Source: Spirochaetota bacterium
GTDB lineage: Bacteria; Spirochaetota; UBA4802; JAFGJZ01
Length of the DNA stretch: 7,863 nt
Direction of reading: 5' to 3'
NCBI GenBank assembly: GCA_023396615.1
Contig: JAEWVM010000071.1
Coordinates: 1 to 7,863, forward strand
The notes under the pieces are model-generated. The model did not search any database. It was given only the letters and a program-made list of their open reading frames with translations, and was not told the origin of the DNA. Position 1 is the first letter of the stretch, and each line of letters begins with the position of its first letter. The position numbers were made by a program, and so were the translations under genes. Shown here in pieces: positions 1-5,785 of this stretch.

Positions 1-667
1 TGAACTTCATTATGTTCCCCTTATGCATCAAAGTGACTGAGGACTTTTTATTTGCAATGGCGTACTGGATAGCCGCGCGCACTATGTTTTTAGTATTTGT
101 AACAGAAATAGGTTTTATTCCTACACCGCTGTCAGCGAGCACAGTTTTACCGAGTTCGTCTTTGAGAAACTTGATGAGCTTTGCAGCTTCAGGAGTTCCC
201 TGTTTGAATTCGATACCTGCATAAAGATCTTCAAGATTTTCGCGGTAAATAATCATGTCGACTTTTTCAGGTTCTTTTACGGGAGAAGGAACTCCTTTAA
301 AATACCTTACCGGACGCACACACGCAAAAAGCGACAGTTCCTGACGAAGAGCAACATTGATGCTTCTGATTCCGCCGCCGACAGGAGTAGTAAGAGGTCC
401 TTTAATAGCAACCTTGTACTCCTTTATCTTTTCAAGAGTCTCGGCAGGAAGCCATTCACCTTTTGTGTTGAAAGCTTTTTCACCGGCAAGAACTTCCATC
501 CATTCGACTTTGCGTTTTCCGCCGTAAGCTTTTTCAACAGCGGCGTCAAAAACTAGTTTCGACGCGCGCCAGATGTCAGGACCGATTCCATCACCTTCGA
601 TAAAAAGAAGAACAGGATTATCAGGAACAGTAACTTTCCCGTTTTCAAATTTGATCTTTTCGGCCAT
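1..667 (-). CDS. icd: NADP-dependent isocitrate dehydrogenase, N-terminal 222 residues (3' end outside window)
   Basis: Cytosolic TCA-cycle enzyme that oxidises and decarboxylates isocitrate to 2-oxoglutarate with NADP+. My translation from the ATG at 667 gives 222 residues, about half of the roughly 416-residue E. coli enzyme, with no stop before the left edge. Family landmarks appear in order: IEGDGIGPD near residues 23-31, GPLTTPVGGGIRS at 90-102, NVALRQEL at 104-111, YRENLEDLYAGIE at 141-153 and HKGNIMKF at 215-222. By alignment to E. coli Icd, isocitrate-binding Ser113, Asn115, Arg119, Arg129, Arg153, Tyr160 and Lys230 correspond here to S102, N104, R108, R118, R142, Y149 and K216, so the enzyme looks active. 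The serine phosphorylated by AceK in E. coli is present, but no kinase is visible. The start is firm: AAGGAG lies 5 nt upstream and the ATG overlaps the oadG stop as TAATG, implying translational coupling. NADP preference cannot be read here because the cofactor-selective residues lie in the missing half. Confidence 0.95.
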   Translation of the reverse strand, partial: MAEKIKFENGKVTVPDNPVLLFIEGDGIGPDIWRASKLVFDAAVEKAYGGKRKVEWMEVLAGEKAFNTKGEWLPAETLEKIKEYKVAIKGPLTTPVGGGIRSINVALRQELSLFACVRPVRYFKGVPSPVKEPEKVDMIIYRENLEDLYAGIEFKQGTPEAAKLIKFLKDELGKTVLADSGVGIKPISVTNTKNIVRAAIQYAIANKKSSVTLMHKGNIMKF

Positions 668-888
668 TATTTCTCCTTCGCGTGAGCGGCGGCAATTGCT
701 ATTGCCTGCTCTGCAAGAGATTCATCAGCCTGAACAGGAGCATCATCATCCGAATGATGTTCCTGATGAGGAAACCATTTTGAAAAGAGAACAAGAAGAT
801 TATCCATTCCCTTGAGCAGTGCCGCAACACCGAAAGCTATTATAATTGTTAACAGATAAGTTGTTAAAGAAATATCTAAACCTTTCAT
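667..888 (-). CDS. oadG: Sodium-translocating decarboxylase gamma-like small subunit (OadG type)
   Basis: A 73-residue membrane protein with one hydrophobic helix at about residues 8-26, then a short amphipathic stretch, a hydrophilic linker with a His cluster (H41, H44, H45) and acidic residues, and an Ala/Ile-rich C-terminal helix with H69. This is the usual plan of the gamma subunit of oxaloacetate or methylmalonyl-CoA decarboxylases, which helps assemble the complex and, in characterised enzymes, binds zinc through its C-terminal part. Sequence similarity is weak for such a small protein, so the call rests mainly on shape and on position 7 nt after oadB. The Shine-Dalgarno GAGGT overlaps the oadB stop codon (TGA read as part of AGTGAGGT), and the gene ends in TAATG with icd. 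Order beta-gamma-icd differs from the gamma-alpha-beta order of the classical Klebsiella operon. Confidence 0.8.
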   Translation of the reverse strand: MKGLDISLTTYLLTIIIAFGVAALLKGMDNLLVLFSKWFPHQEHHSDDDAPVQADESLAEQAIAIAAAHAKEK

Positions 889-895
889 ATTTACC

Positions 896-2191
896 TCACT
901 TGCTCAACAAACTGCAGAATATACCTGCAATAATGGCAGTTGTTATTACACCGCTGACGTTCGCTCCGAGCGCTTCCGGCATAACGATAAGGCCTGGTTT
1001 TGCCTTCGAAACGATCTTCTGAGCAACCTTAGCAGTTGTCGGAACACAGCTTACGCCGGCAATACCGATCGCAGGATTGAATTTTCCGCCGGTAATAAAG
1101 TATGCGGCATAACCGCCGATAACTCCGCCAACTCCGGAAATAAGAAGAGACATCATTCCGAGAAGCAAAAGAGGAAGAACCTTATCATCCATAATTGTAT
1201 TTGCTTCACAGAGAATTCCAAGAGTCATTCCGAGGAACATCGTCGAAATAAATAGAATCGGTCCGCTTAGGAGATCATAGAACACCTTCACTCCCGACTC
1301 TCTGATTACTACGCCGAAGAAAAGCGAAAATATGAGAGGCGCCGCAACCGGCAGAAGAAAAGAAAGAACAACGCAAACAACCACGGCAAAAAGAAGTTTT
1401 TCGCCCGAAGATATTTCTCTTTCTTTTTTTATAGGTGCAGTTTCTGTTTTTAAAAGTTTCTTCGGAACAAGAAGTCTGACAAGATATGGATATCCGCCGT
1501 AGGCAAGTCCGAGATAAAGATATGCGACAACCGCAATCGGCACAAAAAGATGAGGAGCAAGACGAAGTGATGTAAAAAGAACCATTGGTCCGTCAGCACC
1601 GCCGACAACAGAAATCGCTGCAGCTTCCTGAGGAGTAAATCCGAATGCCTGGGCAATCGGGAAAGTTACTATTGTTCCAAGTTCAGCAAAAAGAGCTATC
1701 ATCATGCTCAAAAAAGGTCTTCTGAGAATAAATCCGACATCAAGAAGAGTGCCGATACCCATGAATACCAGACAAGCAATGAGACCGTTGGCAAAAGTAA
1801 ACGTATAAATCGGCTGAAGCCAGTCGATGCCGAGAATATACATTATATCCGAACTGGCAGCCGCGTTCGCCGCAAGAGCTGTAGCATCACCCGCAGCCTG
1901 AACAGTACTCGAAAGAGCGCTTCCGGCCTGAGGCTCAAGAAACAGAGTTCCCATTCCGCCGTGAAGTCCTAGCGGATCGAACATCATAACCGCCGCATTA
2001 ACAGTGGCCATTCCAAGACCCATTGGAATCATCAAAAGCGGCTCAAGAATACCTTTTTTACCGAGGTATATCAGAAGCATGCCGAGAAGTATCAATCCGA
2101 TTCTGGCAATTGCCATCTGCGGATCGTGAGAAAAAGACAATCCCATTGTTTTTACACCCTGGAAAATGTCGAGAATCATACTAGAATCCAT
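896..2191 (-). CDS. oadB: Na+-translocating decarboxylase beta subunit (OadB/GcdB/MmdB family)
   Basis: A 431-residue polytopic inner-membrane protein that in known complexes decarboxylates carboxybiotin and drives Na+ out of the cell. The signature GGADGPM lies at 197-203; D200 and Y226 match Klebsiella OadB Asp203 and Tyr229. The second conserved block, from N372 to K388, has N372, G376 and S381 at the positions of Asn373, Gly377 and Ser382, but Lys388 where Klebsiella has Arg389. Many long hydrophobic segments fill both halves. An Ala/Ser-rich stretch around 88-114 looks inserted between the first helices and the WLQPIYTF segment, compared with the shorter classical proteins. The start at 2191 has GGAG about 7 nt upstream. 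It is first in the oadB-oadG-icd unit. No alpha subunit lies beside it, so the substrate (oxaloacetate, methylmalonyl-CoA, glutaconyl-CoA or malonyl-type) cannot be told; the symbol is by family only. Confidence 0.93.
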   Translation of the reverse strand: MDSSMILDIFQGVKTMGLSFSHDPQMAIARIGLILLGMLLIYLGKKGILEPLLMIPMGLGMATVNAAVMMFDPLGLHGGMGTLFLEPQAGSALSSTVQAAGDATALAANAAASSDIMYILGIDWLQPIYTFTFANGLIACLVFMGIGTLLDVGFILRRPFLSMMIALFAELGTIVTFPIAQAFGFTPQEAAAISVVGGADGPMVLFTSLRLAPHLFVPIAVVAYLYLGLAYGGYPYLVRLLVPKKLLKTETAPIKKEREISSGEKLLFAVVVCVVLSFLLPVAAPLIFSLFFGVVIRESGVKVFYDLLSGPILFISTMFLGMTLGILCEANTIMDDKVLPLLLLGMMSLLISGVGGVIGGYAAYFITGGKFNPAIGIAGVSCVPTTAKVAQKIVSKAKPGLIVMPEALGANVSGVITTAIIAGIFCSLLSK

Positions 2192-2226
2192 AAGATTGCT
2201 CCGAAATTTGATTTTACTGAATTATG

Positions 2227-2258
2227 AACTGTTTTGAGAGATTTTAAGTCAAACAGTT
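2227..2258. promoter_or_regulatory. Imperfect palindrome in the divergent oadB / cysteine-cluster gene spacer
   Basis: Arms AACTGTTTTGA (2227-2237) and TCAAACAGTT (2249-2258) pair over 10 bp with one bulged T, around an 11-nt centre. The spacer 2192-2304 must hold promoters for both directions. On the minus strand TTGACT (2252-2247) and CATAAT (2226-2221) resemble -35 and -10 boxes but are 20 nt apart, longer than usual, with the left arm lying inside the spacer and the right arm covering the -35 box. This may be an operator controlling oadB-oadG-icd, or a chance repeat in AT-rich DNA. No convincing plus-strand promoter was found. Confidence 0.35.
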
Positions 2259-2304
2259 TTACGGGATTTTTTTAATTTCTTGTAAATTAACGAGGTCATT
2301 TTAA

Positions 2305-2799
2305 ATGCAGTACATGGAAATTTCACATCTTTACCAGACACTTATTTCGCAAATAGAAGCCCTGTGCGGATATATCAAAAAGATTCACGGAGATTCTATT
2401 GTATGCCGTGCGGGATGCGATGAATGCTGTGTCAATTTCACAATCGGAGCAGGAGAATTTTCCGCTCTTAAAGATAAAATATTAACTCTTCCCGAATGCA
2501 GCGGAAACAAAGACAGAGGAAGTTGTTTTTTTCTGAACGGCGGTCTTTGCTCAATTTATGAAAACCGCCCGGTAATATGCCGCACACACGGGTTGCCTGT
2601 TAGATTCGCGGATGATAATGGAAACATGGAATATTCTTCATGCGTTAAAAATTCCGGGATTATTATGAATGAATCCAATACAATAGATATAGATTCCATT
2701 AATGAAAAACTTGCTATTCTGAACATGCTTGCACTTAAAGAAAATCCTTCACTTAAAGAAAGATATTATCTTTATGAAATTTTCGAACAAACAAACTGA
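2305..2799 (+). CDS. YkgJ-type cysteine-cluster protein (putative Zn/Fe-binding, CxxxCxxCC)
   Basis: A 164-residue soluble protein without signal peptide or membrane segment. It carries the cysteine pattern of the YkgJ/UPF0153 family, annotated as zinc- or iron-chelating: C34, C38, C41 and C42 form CxxxCxxCC, followed by C74, C82 and C92 within the typical segment CSIYENRPVICRTHG (82-96), and C113. The N-terminal 30 residues and the C-terminal 45 are probably helical. The biochemical role of the family is not established; proposals include metal binding and metal-dependent modification. The start at 2305 is preferred because GAGGT (2292-2296) lies 8 nt upstream, while the next ATG at 2314 would be too far from it. 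It is transcribed divergently from oadB and converges on the glycosidase-like gene, so it seems to be a single-gene unit. Confidence 0.85.
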   Translation: MQYMEISHLYQTLISQIEALCGYIKKIHGDSIVCRAGCDECCVNFTIGAGEFSALKDKILTLPECSGNKDRGSCFFLNGGLCSIYENRPVICRTHGLPVRFADDNGNMEYSSCVKNSGIIMNESNTIDIDSINEKLAILNMLALKENPSLKERYYLYEIFEQTN

Positions 2800-2807
2800 A
2801 ACATAAA

Positions 2808-2839
2808 ACGGGAAGAAATTCATCAAGAAACCTTCCCGT
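2808..2839. terminator. Hairpin terminator between convergent genes
   Basis: Perfect 8-bp inverted repeat, ACGGGAAG (2808-2815) and CTTCCCGT (2832-2839), with a 16-nt loop, in the 46-nt gap between two converging stop codons. On the minus strand the stem is followed by TTTTATGTTT, a fair U-tract, so it should end the glycosidase-like transcript. On the plus strand the downstream sequence is not T-rich, so termination of the cysteine-cluster gene by the same stem is less certain. Confidence 0.65.
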
Positions 2840-2845
2840 CCATAA

Positions 2846-4543
2846 TCATTTCTCAACAACTATGACCTTGTAATACAGAAGTTCCGGCAATGTAAATGAA
2901 ACAACTCCGCCTGAATTAGTAAACGGAATTGAAACATCCGCGTTTCCGTCAGGGCTTAGTGAACTTATTTTTGACGGGACAAAACCCGGATCAAATGAAA
3001 CGGTTATGTTATTCTGTTCAGCAATCGTCGAAGAATAGTTATGATTAACAAGATGAACATAGTATTTATTCTTCTCAGAACTTTCAGTCACATTATACAT
3101 TATTCCCTTTTTATCAAGTTTTACACTCAAAGGAGTATTCCCGCTTTTCTCATACACCGCACCATTCGTTCTATAAAATGATGAATAATCTTTAAGAAAA
3201 TCAAGAATCCCGGAATCCGTTGATGTTGGATCCCCCGGCATAACCGTCCGCAGGTGAAAGGCAAAATATAATCCGCATGAATAAGCTTCGGCGGCGTATA
3301 TCCGCCAATAGTCTTTTTTCTGCTCCATGGAAAGCTTGTAGTAATTGCTCATCATCTCACACGGCCAATCGATAAAAAGAACAAGCGGAACATTTCCCGA
3401 AGTCCTTCTGCTTTTTTCATACATGCTGAGATAAACGCTTTTCAAAGATTTCGAACCATTCAGCTTCCCGGACACAACCGGAACATAATCAGCCTCTTTT
3501 CCTTTGTCATCCGTATTATAATTATAAAGACCCAGGCTGTTAAAATCTGTGAACGGGAAAATGCCGTTTGAAGTAATTAAAATTTCCTTTGAATAATTAT
3601 TTCTGGCATAATTTCTGAGAGCAATTACGATTTCCTTCCAGTAAAGAGTCATATATGATGATGAAAAGGAATCATCTTCTGAATCAATGCGGTTAGCTGT
3701 CGGGAAACCCCACTCTTTCGCAAGAGGATTAGCGGCATCACGGGGATAATCTGCAAATCCTTTTTGAGAAAGATATTTTCTGTAATTGAAATTATATTCC
3801 AGGTCATCATAGGCGATATCTCTTCTGATGATGTTTTCATCAGTCATACCGAACTTTGATTTCCAGTCAGAGGCAGTATAAGATGGATATTTATTCATAA
3901 GGTAACGGTTAAAATCAGCAATGGAATAATCATCATAACCTTCATTTCCATTGTAGTTATGCGATGGTCCGCCGTTATATCCGCCGGAATTGGCTTCATC
4001 GAGAAAGAGTCCATCCACACCGACATCAATCTGTACTTTCATTACTTTTATAAGATATTTCCGGTATAACGGATTGGCCATCGACGCACGGTAAGCATTC
4101 GGGACTATTTCGCTGTGAAGAACAGTTTTTCCGTATGAATCGCGAGTAATCCAGTCTAAAAAAGTCTTTCTATCCGGAGCTTCAGTATCAAAAACAACTG
4201 AAGCTGTTCCTCCGGCGACGAATAATATTTTCCGTGAACGGCATTTGGAAATATATGCTTTGTTAAAATGAGATTCTTTTATGCCGGCTGTTTCCCATTT
4301 CTGCCATGCCCTCATATTTATATCGGGCGAAAGACTGTAAACCTGCGAGTCCTCACTGCCGTTTGCAGTTTGCGAAAAACCGTAGATGGTTTTATATGAT
4401 AAATCAAGTTTGGGTGACGGATCTCCGCTTACTTCATACGGTCCGTTTCGTGATATATCAGTATCCGGTTCTCTCTTATCGTCAGACGCATTGCAGCAGA
4501 CAAAAAGCAGTGATACAATAAAAACAATTTTTGACTTATTCAT
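2846..4543 (-). CDS. Secreted or lipid-anchored TIM-barrel glycoside-hydrolase-like protein
   Basis: A 565-residue exported protein. Residues 1-17 form a signal peptide with a basic start (NKSK) and hydrophobic core ending at C16-C17, followed by a charged, disordered linker (about 18-45), which is typical of lipoproteins, although LFVC/FVCC is not a canonical lipobox. About residues 50-455 look like a (beta/alpha)8 barrel of the broad glycosidase type: the strand motif DVGVDGLFLDEAN (173-185) offers acidic D182/E183, then a FNRYLMNKYP segment (211-220) like those in GH42-like proteins, a strand ILITSNG (321-327) and PLVLFIDWP (386-394). Residues about 465-565 form a beta-rich C-terminal domain. 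I cannot place it in a numbered GH family and the catalytic pair is not proven. The ATG at 4543 has AAAGGAG 6 nt upstream. The divergent neighbour is a membrane AraC-type regulator, suggesting that the gene is induced by a glycan. Confidence 0.75.
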   Translation of the reverse strand: MNKSKIVFIVSLLFVCCNASDDKREPDTDISRNGPYEVSGDPSPKLDLSYKTIYGFSQTANGSEDSQVYSLSPDINMRAWQKWETAGIKESHFNKAYISKCRSRKILFVAGGTASVVFDTEAPDRKTFLDWITRDSYGKTVLHSEIVPNAYRASMANPLYRKYLIKVMKVQIDVGVDGLFLDEANSGGYNGGPSHNYNGNEGYDDYSIADFNRYLMNKYPSYTASDWKSKFGMTDENIIRRDIAYDDLEYNFNYRKYLSQKGFADYPRDAANPLAKEWGFPTANRIDSEDDSFSSSYMTLYWKEIVIALRNYARNNYSKEILITSNGIFPFTDFNSLGLYNYNTDDKGKEADYVPVVSGKLNGSKSLKSVYLSMYEKSRRTSGNVPLVLFIDWPCEMMSNYYKLSMEQKKDYWRIYAAEAYSCGLYFAFHLRTVMPGDPTSTDSGILDFLKDYSSFYRTNGAVYEKSGNTPLSVKLDKKGIMYNVTESSEKNKYYVHLVNHNYSSTIAEQNNITVSFDPGFVPSKISSLSPDGNADVSIPFTNSGGVVSFTLPELLYYKVIVVEK

Positions 4544-4549
4544 TGTTTT

Positions 4550-4556
4550 CTCCTTT
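4550..4556 (-). promoter_or_regulatory. Strong ribosome binding site for the glycosidase-like gene
   Basis: AAAGGAG on the minus strand, 6 nt before the ATG at 4543, fixes that start. It contrasts with the divergent regulator gene, which has no recognisable Shine-Dalgarno before its candidate starts; the enzyme may therefore be translated far more strongly than its regulator. Confidence 0.75.
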
Positions 4557-4590
4557 GCTTAATTCTCAGCTTTCGGATATTTATTTCTCC

Positions 4591-4636
4591 GCATTTTTCA
4601 AAAAAAACTTTGCATTTATATTTTTTCAAAAAATGC
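4591..4636. promoter_or_regulatory. GCATTT half-site cluster, possible AraC-type operator
   Basis: In the spacer between the divergent glycosidase-like and regulator genes, GCATTTTT begins at 4591 and GCATTTAT at 4612, a direct repeat with 21-bp register (two helical turns). A third copy, GCATTTTTTGAAA, is on the opposite strand starting at 4636. AraC-family proteins typically bind direct repeats about 21 bp apart. The segment is also very AT-rich, and TATATT at 4617-4622 could be a plus-strand -10 box with a poor -35. The repeat is seen directly; the binding role is inference. Confidence 0.4.
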
Positions 4637-4660
4637 TTTCAAATCCCGGCAAATAGAACA

Positions 4661-4676
4661 TCATTGACGTCAATGA
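4661..4676. repeat. Perfect 16-bp palindrome across the regulator start codon
   Basis: TCATTGACGTCAATGA reads the same on both strands and contains the preferred ATG (4673-4675) of the AraC-type gene. It could be a dimer operator for autorepression, or a small RNA hairpin (6-bp stem, ACGT loop) that hides the start codon. Either use is inference. Confidence 0.5.
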
Positions 4677-5785
4677 AATCCGGAATTATTAAACTTTCAG
4701 CGATTGTATCTTTACCGCTAATTTCAGCCGGCATTTTATCAGTTTATTCTCTCAAATTTTCTCCGCTTACAATTTTCCCGAATGATAATTTCAGGCATGC
4801 GGCATTTTCAGATTATGCGGAAAAAGGCAATTCTTCAATTGATTACTTTTCTTCGGTCACCGGTTCAATCTCCATGAAATATACTCTGCGTGAGGGATAC
4901 CAAACTCCTTACGCAGGACTTCAGATATCATCGGGCGGATATCTAAATCTTTCAGATTATAATTCAGTGAAAATAAAAATCAGTTCTGCTAAATCCGAAA
5001 AAATACGTTTCATTCTTATATGCTTCATCGACAATTTCAGCAACAGCTCGATACCTCTTTCAAGCATGTACCTTATTAAAGAAATTCCGGTTACATCAAA
5101 TCTGAAATCATTTGACATATCTCTTTCAGAATTCCGTGTTGAAAAATGGTGGTATGAAGTTAACGGATTAGAACCTTTTGACAAAAAAATTAAGCCGGAT
5201 CTAAGGAAAGTTTTCTCAGTAAATATCGAAAATGCGGAATGCTTCGGGTTCAACAAACAGGATGAAATAAAAATAAGCGGAATTACATTTTATAAATCCG
5301 GTAAAGAAATGTGGGTTATATTTTCATTATCAACAATGATTTATTTTATCATTGCCGTAGTTCTCCGTAAATTAGTATTTGTTAAAAATATTAAACCTGT
5401 TTTTGCTGATTATAAAAAAATTGAATTTAAGAAAAACATTTCAACTGATCACGGAAATATTTTCCGTATCATCGCAGAAAATTACACAGACCCGGAACTC
5501 TCTGTCGAAAGAACAGCGGAATTATCAAACACAGACGTAACAAAGATATCAAAAATCATAAAGAATATTTCAGGATTATCATTTCCGCAATATCTTAACG
5601 CAATAAGAATGACTGAAGCAAAGCGCCTGTTATCGGAAACAGACGCTAAGGTAATTGAGATTTCCTTCGCCGTCGGATTCGGAAATCTCTCGCACTTCAA
5701 CAGATGTTTTAAATCTTCAGAAAAGATATCCCCTAAAGATTACAGAAAAAAGCACCGCAAAACTAAAACTCATGAGTCATGCTGA
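4673..5785 (+). CDS. Membrane-spanning AraC-family transcriptional regulator with extracytoplasmic sensor-like domain
   Basis: A 370-residue one-component regulator from the preferred ATG at 4673. Residues 5-27 form a first membrane helix, 28-212 an extracytoplasmic beta-rich region that looks like a carbohydrate-binding jelly roll (compare CBM11/CIA30-like folds, low confidence), 213-231 a second membrane helix, 232-255 a basic cytoplasmic linker, and 260-362 a full AraC DNA-binding domain with two helix-turn-helices. The second HTH carries the family signature VIEISFAVGFGNLSHFNRCF at 327-346. No kinase or receiver domain is present, so a signal outside must pass straight through the membrane. 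An in-frame TTG at 4610 would add 21 residues, but it too lacks a Shine-Dalgarno and the basic-then-hydrophobic N-terminus suits the ATG. Divergent from the glycosidase-like gene, its likely target; the 3' end overlaps the outer-membrane protein gene by 23 bp. Confidence 0.88.
   Translation: MKSGIIKLSAIVSLPLISAGILSVYSLKFSPLTIFPNDNFRHAAFSDYAEKGNSSIDYFSSVTGSISMKYTLREGYQTPYAGLQISSGGYLNLSDYNSVKIKISSAKSEKIRFILICFIDNFSNSSIPLSSMYLIKEIPVTSNLKSFDISLSEFRVEKWWYEVNGLEPFDKKIKPDLRKVFSVNIENAECFGFNKQDEIKISGITFYKSGKEMWVIFSLSTMIYFIIAVVLRKLVFVKNIKPVFADYKKIEFKKNISTDHGNIFRIIAENYTDPELSVERTAELSNTDVTKISKIIKNISGLSFPQYLNAIRMTEAKRLLSETDAKVIEISFAVGFGNLSHFNRCFKSSEKISPKDYRKKHRKTKTHESC

Noticed and set aside
573..815. Plus-strand open frame opposite icd and oadG
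   Set aside because: It spans the junction of two well-supported minus-strand genes, and its translation shows no family likeness.
2283..2288. TAAATT as a -10 box for the cysteine-cluster gene
   Set aside because: It would place the transcript start on top of the ribosome binding site at 2292-2296, and there is no acceptable -35 box.
4610..4672. Upstream in-frame TTG start extending the AraC-type protein by 21 residues
   Set aside because: No Shine-Dalgarno precedes it, it lies in the AT-rich spacer with the repeat cluster, and the ATG at 4673 gives a standard basic-hydrophobic N-terminus.
4665..4672. TGACGTCA as a eukaryotic CRE-like site
   Set aside because: The context is bacterial; the match is only the centre of the 16-bp palindrome and has no meaning as a CRE here.
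4957..5256. Minus-strand open frame of 99 codons inside the AraC-type gene
   Set aside because: No ribosome site or domain; the plus-strand frame is a continuous multi-domain protein, so this is a shadow frame.
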